A program made the position numbers and the translations under genes. A model generated the notes under the pieces. That model saw only the letters and a program-made list of their open reading frames with translations. It did no database searches and was not told the origin of the DNA. This document shows, one piece after another, positions 1-8,407 of a DNA stretch of 41,736 nt. The stretch's first letter is position 1; each line of letters opens with the position of its first letter. This stretch comes from Lachnospiraceae bacterium. Lineage in GTDB: Bacteria > Bacillota > Clostridia > Lachnospirales > Lachnospiraceae. The stretch lies in contig JAMPGL010000036.1 in NCBI GenBank assembly GCA_023663945.1, forward strand, positions 1-41,736, given 5' to 3'.

Positions 1-15
1 TAATATTGTTTGTGC

Positions 16-88
16 TTGTCAATCCTCGAAAATTCCATTACAATAAATTATATTCGTTATTAGGGGCTTTCCGATTCGCGGAAAGGAG
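16..88 (+). promoter_or_regulatory. Candidate promoter and leader hairpin of comEA
   Basis: TTGTCA (16-21) is separated by 17 bases from TACAAT (39-44), a plausible sigma-A promoter. In the leader, CTTTCCG (67-73) and CGGAAAG (79-85) form a perfect 7-bp hairpin with a 5-base loop. Its 3' arm contains the first part of the Shine-Dalgarno sequence GGAAAGGAG (80-88), so the hairpin could mask the ribosome binding site. This is read from sequence; the effect is inferred. Confidence 0.45.
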
Positions 89-94
89 ATAGCG

Positions 95-742
95 ATGAAT
101 AAATTTCTTAAGCCGGCAGCAGGCTTTCTGGTCATTTCTTTCTGTATTTTCATGGGATGTGAGAGAAAGGAAGAACAAGGAGAATTATTAGAGCCGGTTT
201 CATTTGCGGAGACAGGGGAAGAGCTAAGCGGCGTGTCTTCGGAGCCTGATGCAGTAGAAAGTGGGACTGCGGCAGACGGGCGCGCGGAGATTCCTGCCGA
301 AAAGGAAATGTGCGTGGTGCATGTCTGCGGGGCAGTGCACAGTCCGGGGGTCTATACGCTGGAAGAGGGAAGCCGGATTTATCAGGCGGTAGAAGCGGCG
401 GGAGGATTTACCGAAGATGCCGGAGCCGATTATTTGAATCAGGCGGACCGGATCAGCGACGGAATGAAAATTTACGTGCCTGACATCGAGGAGCTGTCTG
501 ATACGGCGTGGCAGGAGATTTCCGGGGGCACTTCGGAGGATAAGGGCGACGGGCTGATTAACATTAATACGGCAGATGAGGAACTTTTGTGCACATTATC
601 GGGAGTGGGAAGCAGCAGGGCAAAAAGCATTATTGCCTACCGGGAGGAACATGGGGCATACCAGAAGATAGAAGACATTATGAACGTTGAGGGGATTAAG
701 GAAGGATTGTTCCAAAAGATCAGGGATAACATTACAGTATAA
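95..742 (+). CDS. comEA: ComEA-like DNA receptor, lipoprotein form
   Basis: Competence-type DNA-binding protein of 215 residues, expected on the outer face of the membrane, where it would hand DNA to the ComEC channel. Residues 1-22 look like a lipoprotein signal ending in FMGC, so Cys22 may be the lipidated residue; many ComEA proteins use a plain TM anchor instead. A low-complexity acidic linker follows, then an SLBB domain (about 72-130, with GAVHSPGVY) and a C-terminal helix-hairpin-helix DNA-binding domain (about 154-215, ININTADEELL...SGVGSSRAKSII). ATG at 95 follows a GGAAAGGAG ribosome binding site. comEC lies four genes downstream on the same strand, which supports the role. Whether this organism is transformable cannot be judged here. 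Confidence 0.9.
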   Translation: MNKFLKPAAGFLVISFCIFMGCERKEEQGELLEPVSFAETGEELSGVSSEPDAVESGTAADGRAEIPAEKEMCVVHVCGAVHSPGVYTLEEGSRIYQAVEAAGGFTEDAGADYLNQADRISDGMKIYVPDIEELSDTAWQEISGGTSEDKGDGLININTADEELLCTLSGVGSSRAKSIIAYREEHGAYQKIEDIMNVEGIKEGLFQKIRDNITV

Positions 743-779
743 GTAATGCAGCAGATATAGGAAAGGCGTGAATGGTCAA

Positions 780-1460
780 ATGGCAAAAAAAGTGCTTGTA
801 GTGGATGATGAAAAGCTGATTGTGAAGGGGATTCGTTTTAGCTTAGAGCAGGATGGAATGGAAGTGGACAGTGCCTACGATGGCGAGGAGGCGCTTGAGA
901 TGATACGCAAGAAGGAGTATGACATTATACTTTTGGATGTGATGCTCCCGAAGATCACCGGATTTGAAGTATGCCAGCAGGTACGGGAATTTTCTGCGGT
1001 TCCTATTGTTATGTTAACCGCCAAGGGGGAGGACATGGACAAAATCCTGGGGCTTGAATACGGCGCGGACGATTATATCACCAAGCCTTTTAACATCTTA
1101 GAGGTAAAAGCCAGAATCAAAGCGATTATCCGGCGAACTTCTCCGAAGCCCAAGGAATCTGCAAAGGTTATCGAGAGCGGAGACATGAAGCTGGACTGCG
1201 AGGGAAGAAGAGTTTACGCGGCTGGAAAGGAAATCAACCTGACCGCTAAAGAGTTTGAACTGCTGGAGCTTTTGGTCGTGAACGCCAATAAAGTATACAG
1301 CAGGGAAAAGCTTTTGAAACTGGTGTGGGGGGCTGACTATCCGGGAGATGTGCGCACCGTTGATGTGCATATCAGACGGCTTCGCGAAAAGATTGAAACC
1401 ACTCCCTCAGAACCGAAATATGTGCACACGAAATGGGGCGTGGGGTATTATTTTGCCTGA
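780..1460 (+). CDS. OmpR/PhoB-family response regulator
   Basis: DNA-binding response regulator of about 226 residues. The receiver domain (about 3-118) has the acidic pair Asp9/Asp10, the phosphorylation site Asp53 in LLDVMLP, Thr80 and Lys102 in YITKPF. A winged-helix output domain (about 130-226) ends with the usual RRLREKIE...WGVGYYF. A GTG at 768 would extend the protein by four residues but sits one base after the GAAAGG ribosome binding site. The ATG at 780, beginning MAKKVLVVDD, is the likelier start. The sensor kinase follows directly, so they form a two-component pair, of the WalR/PhoP/ResD type by overall look. The regulated genes are unknown. Confidence 0.93.
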   Translation: MAKKVLVVDDEKLIVKGIRFSLEQDGMEVDSAYDGEEALEMIRKKEYDIILLDVMLPKITGFEVCQQVREFSAVPIVMLTAKGEDMDKILGLEYGADDYITKPFNILEVKARIKAIIRRTSPKPKESAKVIESGDMKLDCEGRRVYAAGKEINLTAKEFELLELLVVNANKVYSREKLLKLVWGADYPGDVRTVDVHIRRLREKIETTPSEPKYVHTKWGVGYYFA

Positions 1461-1486
1461 ATACTGTATGAAAGGCTGTGCCGGTT

Positions 1487-2968
1487 ATGGCTGAAAAAAT
1501 ATTTAAATTTCTTAAAAATCTGAGAATAGGGCGGAGCCTTAAGGTCCGCCTGTTTGTCATTATCTTTCTAATGGGCATCCTTCCCAGCATTGTTATCCGG
1601 GCGGGTATTTTGGAGAACTATGAGGATCGTGCGGTGGAAGTGCGCATTTCCGATGTGCAGACTCAGCTGAGGATCATTGCAAACCATCTGATCACTTACA
1701 ATTATCTTCAGGACAATTCATCGGAAGTGATTGGAGCGGAACTGGAACAGCTTTCCAATTTGTACAACGGACGGGTGCTCATTATTAACGGAAATTTGAG
1801 GGTAGTGAAGGACACTTACGGAATCAGCGAAGGAAAAACCATCATTTCGGAGGAAGTGATCCGCTGTATGAAAGGGCTTAACACGGCAAATTATGATGCG
1901 GTGAACGGATTCATTGAAATTACAATCCCCATCATAGAGACGGTTTCCGACAAGATGGCAACGGAGGAGCTTCCGGAGGGAACCGAGGTGGTTCGCGGAG
2001 TTATGTTAACCAGCGTTTCCACGGACAGCATTGCCATGACCTTGGAAATCCTTAACCGGAAAGCACTGATTATTGAAATTATTATGATTTTTATCATCTT
2101 TGCCATAGCGCTGCTGCTGGCGCAGGTGCTAATCCGCCCCTTTGACCGGGTATCAAAGGCAATCAGTGAGATTCGGGAGGGCTACACGGACGACCCCATT
2201 TCCGTGCCGGATTATCTGGAGACGGAGCATATTGTAGATGCGTTTAACAGTCTTCTCGGCAGGATGAAAGCACTGGATGATTCCAGACAGGAATTTGTGG
2301 CAAATGTGTCCCATGAGCTGAAAACGCCGATTACATCGGTTAAGGTGCTGGCGGAGTCCCTTATGGTGCAGAAGGATGCGCCGGCGGAACTGTATCAGGA
2401 ATTTATGAAAGATATAGCGGAAGAAATCGAGCGGGAGGATAAGATTATCAATGACCTGCTTGCGCTGGTTAAGCTGGATAAGTCCGCGGCGGAACTGAAA
2501 ATCAGCGCGGTAAACTTAAATGAACTGACAGAAATTATTTTAAAGAGGCTGCGTCCGATTGCAAGAAAAAATAATGTGGAGGTAGTTTTAGTCAGTAAGC
2601 GCGAGGTCATTGCAGAGGTGGATGAGGTTAAAATTTCGCTGATTCTCACGAATCTGGTGGAAAATGCCATCAAATATAATGTGGAACAGGGAACGGTGGA
2701 AGTGACGCTGGATGCGGATCATCAGTTTTTTACCGTTCAGGTGTCGGATACTGGAATCGGGATACCGGAGGAATGCATGGAGCAGATTTATGAGCGGTTT
2801 TACCGGGTAGACAAATCCCATTCCCGGGAAATCGGCGGTACAGGATTGGGGCTGGCGATTACCAGAAATGCTGTGCTTCTTCACAGAGGCTCCATCAAGG
2901 CGGAGAGTAAAGAGGGGGAGGGAACCACCTTTACCGTTAAGATTCCTCTTACCCGGACACTGATGTAG
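1487..2968 (+). CDS. Membrane sensor histidine kinase (WalK/PhoR-like)
   Basis: Partner kinase of the preceding regulator, about 493 residues. It has a first TM segment (about 20-38), an extracytoplasmic sensor region of about 150 residues, a second TM (about 194-215), a HAMP linker, a HisKA domain with the phospho-acceptor His276 in ANVSHELKTP, and an HATPase_c domain with N box (NLVENAIKYN), G1 (DTGIGIP), F box (FYRVDKS) and G2 (GGTGLGLAI). The kinase core is complete. GTG at 1478 is only two bases from the AAAGG ribosome binding site, so ATG at 1487 is preferred. It lies 26 bases after the regulator and 11 bases before the GerMN gene, which suggests one operon. Confidence 0.93.
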   Translation: MAEKIFKFLKNLRIGRSLKVRLFVIIFLMGILPSIVIRAGILENYEDRAVEVRISDVQTQLRIIANHLITYNYLQDNSSEVIGAELEQLSNLYNGRVLIINGNLRVVKDTYGISEGKTIISEEVIRCMKGLNTANYDAVNGFIEITIPIIETVSDKMATEELPEGTEVVRGVMLTSVSTDSIAMTLEILNRKALIIEIIMIFIIFAIALLLAQVLIRPFDRVSKAISEIREGYTDDPISVPDYLETEHIVDAFNSLLGRMKALDDSRQEFVANVSHELKTPITSVKVLAESLMVQKDAPAELYQEFMKDIAEEIEREDKIINDLLALVKLDKSAAELKISAVNLNELTEIILKRLRPIARKNNVEVVLVSKREVIAEVDEVKISLILTNLVENAIKYNVEQGTVEVTLDADHQFFTVQVSDTGIGIPEECMEQIYERFYRVDKSHSREIGGTGLGLAITRNAVLLHRGSIKAESKEGEGTTFTVKIPLTRTLM

Positions 2969-2979
2969 GGAGACAGAGT

Positions 2980-3906
2980 ATGTTTATCAAAAAGAAATGG
3001 ATGCTTTTACCCATAATCGGGGCGCTGCTGTTGCTGTGTGCCTGTGGGCGGCAGGGCAAAAAGCCCGAAGGAAAAATATACAAGGTATATTATGTAAACC
3101 ATGACGATACCGGGGTAATTTACCGCGAATATGCCACGGAGACAACAGACCGTGAACAGCTTCTTGCAGAACTATTAGAGCAGTTGGAGACGGGCTCGGA
3201 GAAGTTGGAATATAAAGCGCCTCTCTCCGGAACTTTTCAGCTGTTGGAGACGACGTTTTCAGAAGATCAGCTGATTCTCAATTTTGATGAAGGCTACCGG
3301 CGTCAGCCGGTGCTCTCCGAAATTCTGGTGCGCGCGGCGATAGTCAGAACCCTGACACAGATTGACGGTGTCTCTTATCTGTCTTTCCAAGTGGGCGCGG
3401 AGCCGCTTTTGGACGCCTCCGGCGCACTGGTGGGGGTCATGAATGCAGAGCAGTTTATCGACAATGCGGGCAATGAGATTAATACCTATGAAAAGGTGAA
3501 GCTGACGCTTTATCTGGCGGATGAAGAGGGGGACAGCCTGCGTGCCGTTACAAGGACGATAGTTTATAACAGCAATATTTCCATGGAGCGGCTGGTGGTT
3601 GACCAGTTGATTGCCGGTCCTTCGGAAAATGAGGCGGCGTTTCCAACGATTAATCCGGACACCAGAGTAGTAAGCGTGAATGTTCAGGATGGGATATGTT
3701 ATGTAAACCTAGACAACACTTTTTTGACACAAATTTATAACGTAACTTCGGATGTTACCATTTATTCCATCACCAATTCGCTGGTGGAGCTTGCCAATGT
3801 GAACAAGGTGCAGATTTCCATTAATGGTGACACCAATATCAACTATAAAGAAAATATCAGTCTCTCCACGGTATTTGAGAGAAATCTGGAAGTAGTGGAG
3901 CAGTAG
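2980..3906 (+). CDS. GerMN-domain lipoprotein
   Basis: Lipoprotein of 308 residues with a clear signal and lipobox LCAC (Cys22). Two GerMN-type domains follow: about 60-150, with APLSGTFQLLETTF and LILNFDEGYR, and about 190-290, with VVDQLIAGPSENE and CYVNLDNTF. GerMN domains occur in the sporulation/germination protein GerM and in lipoproteins paired with sensor kinases. Here it is 11 bases after the kinase and 12 before comEC. As an inference, it may be an extracytoplasmic partner that tunes the neighbouring kinase, like the LpqB-MtrB pair in actinobacteria. The exact function is unproven. Confidence 0.85.
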   Translation: MFIKKKWMLLPIIGALLLLCACGRQGKKPEGKIYKVYYVNHDDTGVIYREYATETTDREQLLAELLEQLETGSEKLEYKAPLSGTFQLLETTFSEDQLILNFDEGYRRQPVLSEILVRAAIVRTLTQIDGVSYLSFQVGAEPLLDASGALVGVMNAEQFIDNAGNEINTYEKVKLTLYLADEEGDSLRAVTRTIVYNSNISMERLVVDQLIAGPSENEAAFPTINPDTRVVSVNVQDGICYVNLDNTFLTQIYNVTSDVTIYSITNSLVELANVNKVQISINGDTNINYKENISLSTVFERNLEVVEQ

Positions 3907-3918
3907 AAAGGCGGTCTT

Positions 3919-6165
3919 ATGAGAAAACGCCCATTGGCGTGTGCCTGCCTGTTACTTACCCTGCTGTTTTATCTGGCGGTAAATCTTTTTTCACCGCCGG
4001 TGCAAGGGCAGGATATGGAAGGGAAGGTCCGTGTTACAGGCAGAATATATCAAAAAGAGCTTCGGATGCAGGCAGAGAGCCCTGTGCTGGTCTTATATTT
4101 GAAAGACCTTTCCGGAGTCTCCCCGCCCGGAAAGGCAGTAATCTGTTATTTAAAAAGCGGGCAAAAGGAACCTGAAATGGGGAGCAGGGTCACGGTGGAA
4201 GGCAGTTACAGAACTTTTGAAAGAGCTTCTAATCCGGGGCAGTTTGATTCATATTCATATTATCTGGCATCTGGAATTTCTTATCGCCTGAATCAGGCAA
4301 TTATTCTGGAGAAAACAGTAACATACAGCAAGGTGGGAGAAGGACTTTACCGTATTCGAAAATTTCTTTCTGACAAGCTTTCGGAAAGTCTTGCAGAAGA
4401 GGAAAGCGCACTTATGAGGACAATCCTTCTTGGGGAAAAGTGGGAGCTTGACCGGGAAGTAAAGGAATTATATCAAAGAAACGGGATTGCACATATTCTG
4501 GCAATCTCCGGTCTGCATGTATCCATGCTTGGAATGGGATTGTATCATCTGCTTAGAAAAAGCGGAATTTCCATGAAGCTGTCGGCGGTTCTTGCCTCCG
4601 TTCTTTTGGTTTTGTACGGCGTGATGACCGGATTTTCCGTATCCGCCGTCAGGGCAATTTTGATGTTTTCCCTGCACATGCTGGCGATAGTCACAGAGAG
4701 AACCTATGACTTGCTGACTGCTCTGTCCGTATCGGCGGTTATTTTGCTTGTCACCCAGCCGCTCTATGTCAATTACAGCGGATTTGTGTTTTCTTTTGGA
4801 TGTGTGCTGGGAATCGCTTTGCTGACCCCTGCCTTGACCGAGGGGGAAGGCGGAATTTTTGAGAGGAAAAAGAGTATTTTGACGGCCGGGGTGAAGGGGA
4901 TTCTTTCTGCATGTTCTATGGGCGTGGTCACGCTGCCCATTTATCTGTGGTATTATTACCAGTTCCCACTGTGGTCCGTGCTTTTAAACCTGTTAGTAAT
5001 TCCACTGATGAGCTATTTGATGGCGGCGGGGATTCTCCTGCTGGCAGTAAGCATAATCTGTCCTTCGGCTGTCGGTCCTCTGACCGTTTTAATCCGGGGA
5101 ATATTTAGGATTTTTGAATCGGCATGTGCGGTCAGTGAAAAGCTTCCCGCTCATTTGGTGAATTTTGGACGGCCGCAGGCTTGGCAGATGTTTCTTTATC
5201 TTGCGGTGCTTCTTTTGGTCATTCGGATGAAAAAGAAGGTGACTTTGCCGGTAAGGTGGCTTGCCGCCGCCTTTGGGGTTCTAATCCTGCTTGTGCGTCC
5301 GGGAGGGGAGCTTGAGATTACCTTTTTGGATGTAGGGCAGGGGGACGGAATTTATGTGGAGACGGCAGAAGGAGAAAGATTTCTTGTGGATGGAGGAAGC
5401 TCGTCGGTGGGCAGCGTAGGGAAATACCGGCTGATCCCCTTTTTGCAGTTTCAGGGGACACGCAGGCTGGATGCGGTTTTTGTGACCCATCCGGATACCG
5501 ACCACTGCAACGGAATCAAGGAAATTCTGGAACAGGGAGAAGACAGCGGAATCTATGTGGACTGGCTGGTTCTGCCGGATATTGAGGAGGAAAGCAAGAG
5601 CGACGAGTATAAGAGTCTGGTGGAGGCGGCAAAGCAGAACCATGTTCCGGTAACTTACATCAGCCGGGGACAGAAACTGCAGAGGGGAGAATTAACCATA
5701 ACCTGCCTGCATCCGCAAAAGGGCTATGAAACGGAAGATGCAAATGCTTATTCTATGGTTCTGGAGCTGGATTATGGAAATTTCAGCGCCCTGCTTACCG
5801 GAGACTTGGAAGGGACAGGAGAACAAAGCTTTTTGGAATATCAGAAGAAAAGAGAGGAAAATCAGGAAAGCAGGAGCCTGACTGTTTTAAAGGCGGCGCA
5901 CCACGGATCCAAGTATTCTACAACCAAAGAATTTCTGGAAATGATGAATCCGTCCATAGCAGTCATCTCTGCCGGCAAGGGTAACAGCTATGGGCATCCC
6001 CACGAGGAGCTTCTAAAGCGGCTGCAGGAGCAGGGCTGCCTTATTTATCAGACTTCCGAGAGCGGCGCAGTTACGGTGCGGGTGAAGAATGACAGGGTGG
6101 AAGTGGAGGAGTTTTTGGGGAGTAAAATTGAACTTGACAAAAAAGAGAATGGAGGTAAAATGTAA
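3919..6165 (+). CDS. comEC: ComEC/Rec2 DNA-uptake channel with C-terminal metallo-beta-lactamase-like domain
   Basis: Integral membrane protein of 748 residues that passes single-stranded DNA into the cell during transformation. It has an N-terminal TM pair, a DUF4131-like extracellular region (about 30-150), the polytopic Competence domain (about 160-430, with HILAISGLHVSMLG near 195), and a metallo-beta-lactamase-like domain (about 455-720) with FLDVGQGDG, THPDTDHCNG, LLTGDLEGTGE, LKAAHHGSKYS and SYGHPHEELL. Metal-ligand positions look intact. The length is normal. The last codons include a good internal GGAGG (6151-6155) followed by ATG then TAA, which looks like a ribosome binding site left over from a former next gene. 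In many Clostridia holA comes soon after comEC; here it is 28 kb away. Confidence 0.95.
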   Translation: MRKRPLACACLLLTLLFYLAVNLFSPPVQGQDMEGKVRVTGRIYQKELRMQAESPVLVLYLKDLSGVSPPGKAVICYLKSGQKEPEMGSRVTVEGSYRTFERASNPGQFDSYSYYLASGISYRLNQAIILEKTVTYSKVGEGLYRIRKFLSDKLSESLAEEESALMRTILLGEKWELDREVKELYQRNGIAHILAISGLHVSMLGMGLYHLLRKSGISMKLSAVLASVLLVLYGVMTGFSVSAVRAILMFSLHMLAIVTERTYDLLTALSVSAVILLVTQPLYVNYSGFVFSFGCVLGIALLTPALTEGEGGIFERKKSILTAGVKGILSACSMGVVTLPIYLWYYYQFPLWSVLLNLLVIPLMSYLMAAGILLLAVSIICPSAVGPLTVLIRGIFRIFESACAVSEKLPAHLVNFGRPQAWQMFLYLAVLLLVIRMKKKVTLPVRWLAAAFGVLILLVRPGGELEITFLDVGQGDGIYVETAEGERFLVDGGSSSVGSVGKYRLIPFLQFQGTRRLDAVFVTHPDTDHCNGIKEILEQGEDSGIYVDWLVLPDIEEESKSDEYKSLVEAAKQNHVPVTYISRGQKLQRGELTITCLHPQKGYETEDANAYSMVLELDYGNFSALLTGDLEGTGEQSFLEYQKKREENQESRSLTVLKAAHHGSKYSTTKEFLEMMNPSIAVISAGKGNSYGHPHEELLKRLQEQGCLIYQTSESGAVTVRVKNDRVEVEEFLGSKIELDKKENGGKM

Positions 6166-6180
6166 CTAAATAATAGTTAC
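6162..6180. repeat. Short palindrome over the comEC stop codon
   Basis: GTAACTA, five bases, TAGTTAC: a perfect 7-bp inverted repeat that contains the comEC stop. The same arm sequence (GTAACTA/TAGTTAC) is found at the right end of the long palindrome at 17547-17657. It may therefore be the collapsed ends of that repeat. It could also be a weak terminator or operator; the sequence does not decide. Confidence 0.35.
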
Positions 6181-6189
6181 ATAAAATAG

Positions 6190-6255
6190 ATGAGCAAATT
6201 TACAAAAGCAAAGCAAAAATTGGCGCGAAAACTTAAAGAGTGGGAGGCGTTATGA
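6190..6255 (+). pseudogene. 21-codon peptide before hicB, possible HicA remnant
   Basis: A short frame from ATG 6190 encodes MSKFTKAKQKLARKLKEWEA plus Leu and stops at TGA 6253-6255, overlapping the start of the HicB-type gene. It has the basic, lysine-rich look of the first residues of some HicA toxins. HicA genes normally sit directly upstream of hicB and are 60-80 codons long. The catalytic G-S-H-H-type region of HicA is absent. I read it as a possible truncated toxin or leader peptide. The similarity is weak and was judged by eye. Confidence 0.3.
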
Positions 6256-6626
6256 TGAAAGATAATATTTTGGAGTATAAAGGTTATCACACCAGCATAA
6301 CCTATGATGCACATGCAGGACGGCTTAGGGGCGTAATAAGCGGTATTGATGACCATGTAGATTTTTCCAGTGACAAACTAGAAGAAATCGAACAGGAATT
6401 TCACTCGGCAGTAGATGATTATCTGGAATTTTGTAAAGAGATAGGAAAGGCACCCTGCAAAGAGTATAAAGGTGTTTTTAACATCAGAATTAAGCCGTCA
6501 CTTCACAGAGAATTAGTCCAAATCTCAGAAAAGGATGGGGAAACGTTGAATGCTGTGGTGGAACGGGCATTGCAGTTATTTGTAAAAAGCATAAATCAGC
6601 GCCGTATGGACGAAGCCATACGGTGA
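6252..6626 (+). CDS. HicB-family antitoxin-like protein with ribbon-helix-helix domain
   Basis: Protein of about 124 residues. The N-terminal part has the HicB partial RNase-H-like fold signature (YKGYHTSITYDAHAGRLRGV near residue 9). The C-terminal part is an Arc/MetJ ribbon-helix-helix DNA-binding segment (about 78-112, FNIRIKPSLHRELVQISEKD, then LNAVVERALQLF). HicB normally neutralises the mRNA-cleaving toxin HicA and represses its own operon. GTG at 6240 overlaps the GGGAGG ribosome binding site (6242-6247), so ATG 6252 or 6255 is the start. No full hicA is next to it, making it an orphan antitoxin or a stand-alone regulator. Its 3' end overlaps the convergent gene by about 30 bases. Confidence 0.85.
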   Translation: MMKDNILEYKGYHTSITYDAHAGRLRGVISGIDDHVDFSSDKLEEIEQEFHSAVDDYLEFCKEIGKAPCKEYKGVFNIRIKPSLHRELVQISEKDGETLNAVVERALQLFVKSINQRRMDEAIR

Positions 6627-7519
6627 TAAGTGTGCCGGATTCCGCGTATGGCAATGGAATATGCCTGTATATTTTCGGGCAGTGCCATTCCTGCGTAACC
6701 GGTATCGCCGAGATGATGAATATCTGTTCCGGTCATTTTGCACATCAGTGCAATCTGACGGATGGTGTCCGCGTCCGCGCCTTCCTGAGAAGTACCGATT
6801 GACGTGATGGTTAAGGCTCCCAAGGAGTGTGCATAACTTACAAGCTCCCGAACCGATTCCATGGTAATGCCCGGAACGGTGGCAGGTGCAGGGAATAAAA
6901 GAATATCTGCGCCGGCATCCCGGAACCGTTTCACATCGTCTTTCGTCATGATTTGTCCGGCTGATTCTGTCAGGATTCCGGAAGCATGCATTTTACCGGC
7001 GGCTAAAATAACCTGACCGCCGAGAGCAGATTTATATGTTCTTAAGGTTTTTTCAATAGCATCATTGGACACGCCCGTGCCCGGATTGCCTGTTAACAGG
7101 ATCATGTCAACTCCCATCCGGCATGCCTTTTGGGCGTTTTCTAAGGTGGCACGCCTGCCGTCAGACATTTTCCAGAGAGAGCCGGTTTCGGTTCCGCTGT
7201 TCTCTGATACCGGCTCCAAATTGATTCCTACCGGCCGTCCCGTAAGCTGTTTAATCATGCGAATGGTATCGTCCGGAGCTGTATCGGGAAGCCCCTGAAT
7301 TTCAGGGTTATTTACGTCAAACAGATTCAGGAGCAGAAAGTCGGCGCCCATTGCGGATACAAATTCCGCATTGGTAATATCTCCGAGCATAGGGCGGACG
7401 GTGCCGATAGTCTCACAGGCAATCACGCGCCCTTCGCTTTGGGCGATGGATTCCAAAAGTTCCTCTTTAGAAAAGCTTTGGAAATCAGATGCGAAACAGT
7501 CTAACAGTCTTTTGGTCAT
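6596..7519 (-). CDS. TIM-barrel enzyme-like protein (PEP phosphonomutase/HAD-annotated family, DUF7916-like)
   Basis: Cytoplasmic protein of about 307 residues. The sequence has regularly spaced beta-strand/Gly motifs typical of an (alpha/beta)8 barrel: ADFLLLNLFDVNNPEIQG, GRPVGINLEPVS, GVDMILLTGNPGTGVS, GGQVILAAGKMH, GADILLFPAPATVPGI, GALTITSIGTSQEGAD and TGTDIHHLGDTGYAGM. Relatives are often labelled haloacid-dehalogenase-like or phosphonomutase-like without proof of activity. The longest frame starts at 7537, but its ATG AAA AGG AGA contains the ribosome binding site. The ATG at 7519 (MTKRLLDCF) sits correctly after it. It converges on and overlaps the hicB-like gene. Substrate unknown. 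Confidence 0.75.
   Translation of the reverse strand: MTKRLLDCFASDFQSFSKEELLESIAQSEGRVIACETIGTVRPMLGDITNAEFVSAMGADFLLLNLFDVNNPEIQGLPDTAPDDTIRMIKQLTGRPVGINLEPVSENSGTETGSLWKMSDGRRATLENAQKACRMGVDMILLTGNPGTGVSNDAIEKTLRTYKSALGGQVILAAGKMHASGILTESAGQIMTKDDVKRFRDAGADILLFPAPATVPGITMESVRELVSYAHSLGALTITSIGTSQEGADADTIRQIALMCKMTGTDIHHLGDTGYAGMALPENIQAYSIAIRGIRHTYHRMASSIRR
6602..6623. terminator. Perfect hairpin in the overlap of two convergent genes
   Basis: CCGTATGG (6602-6609), six bases, CCATACGG (6616-6623) form a perfect 8-bp stem inside the overlapping 3' ends of the HicB-like gene and the convergent TIM-barrel gene. There is no U-run on either side, so it is at best a weak or factor-assisted bidirectional terminator or an RNA 3' end. 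Confidence 0.3.
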
Positions 7520-7595
7520 AGGAAGTCTCCTTTTCATTTTTCTGTAAAAAATATTTTAGCATTCTAATGATGGTACGGCAAGAAGTTTGAAAATA

Positions 7596-7650
7596 TTGAC
7601 AAAAGAAAGGTGCATGGAGTATACTATGACATATGTTAGCCTTAACTAAC
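7596..7650 (+). promoter_or_regulatory. Promoter 1 with GTTAG-N6-CTAAC operator
   Basis: TTGACA (7596-7601), 18 bases, TATACT (7620-7625), then nine bases to the palindrome GTTAG-CCTTAA-CTAAC (7635-7650). The operator lies where transcription starts, so a bound protein would block initiation. The same layout recurs at 12.25, 15.9 and 20.9 kb. Downstream genes: 7693 to about 10715. Confidence 0.75.
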
Positions 7651-7692
7651 CAGAACGGGCGCATAAATATTACATAGTTTGTGAGGGAAAAT

Positions 7693-8310
7693 ATGGTAAC
7701 CAAAGCATTGCTGTTTACAGCTTTTATCGGACATATGATCTGCTGGGTATGCGATTTGCTTTTGATATACGCTCCCGGTGGGAAATTTCGTTTTGAATAT
7801 ATGAAGGATAATGAAAAAATGTCGAAGGTCTTTGACGGGATGCCGTTAAAAAAACCGCTGGCATCCTCGCTGCTTGGAGTGCCTGCAATGATAATGTTTT
7901 TTGGCGGTTATCTCGGCTTATACGAGTGGATGAAGCAGTTTTCCATGACTTATGCAGTAATCATAATAGCATCGGAGCTGGTATGCGCGATTTCAGGCGT
8001 TGCGCACCATGTATTTTGCGGTATGGTGGAATGGTTTTATATCCGTCTTGGCAGAACCGAAGAGGCGCGAAATGTGGTAGTGGAGTTTTTCAAGGAAACA
8101 TCAGTGACAATGTATATCTGCTACTTAGGACAAATGATTTTTGCGGTAACCCTTTTTACGGCGGTTGTTATGGGAGAGACTTCTCTTCCGCAGTGGAGCT
8201 GCATTTTTACGATTATCCCTCTTTATGTTGTATTTATGCTGTTGAAAGCCCCGGGAGCAGGAAATCTGGCGGGAGCGGTTATGTTTTTCAGTCTTTTTTG
8301 GCTGATATAA
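7693..8310 (+). CDS. Six-TM membrane protein, H-x-x-C family A (DUF6796-like), member 1
   Basis: Hydrophobic protein of about 205 residues with about six predicted TM segments. It shares with the proteins at 15951 and 21087 an N-terminal TM, a loop, then a leucine/glycine-rich second TM, and a third TM near an H-x-x-C motif (HHVFCG here, about residue 102). This resembles the uncharacterised DUF6796 family; the assignment is from memory. GTG 7681 lies before the GAGGG ribosome binding site (7683-7687), so ATG 7693 is the start. It is the first gene after operator promoter 1, followed by the ATC-hydrolase-like gene. The His and Cys could bind metal or haem, but this is speculation. Confidence 0.75.
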   Translation: MVTKALLFTAFIGHMICWVCDLLLIYAPGGKFRFEYMKDNEKMSKVFDGMPLKKPLASSLLGVPAMIMFFGGYLGLYEWMKQFSMTYAVIIIASELVCAISGVAHHVFCGMVEWFYIRLGRTEEARNVVVEFFKETSVTMYICYLGQMIFAVTLFTAVVMGETSLPQWSCIFTIIPLYVVFMLLKAPGAGNLAGAVMFFSLFWLI

Positions 8311-8320
8311 AGATAGTAAG

Positions 8321-8363
8321 TGACATAACAAATTACACTTTCCGGCTCTTGCAAAAGCATATT
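8321..8363. repeat. Half copy of dispersed palindromic repeat R1
   Basis: About 42 bases from TGACATAAC to GGCTCTTGCAAAAGC match the left half of the large palindrome at 15561-15649 with roughly 83 percent identity by eye. The right half is missing here. It sits between two genes of the first cassette. Confidence 0.55.
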
Positions 8364-8407
8364 ATCAAAGAGGCATGTTGTGGAAAAGAGGAAAGGAAGA
8401 ACGGATT

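Noticed and set aside
1-94. Riboswitch before comEA
   Set aside because: Only a single 7-bp hairpin is present; no known aptamer pattern was recognised.
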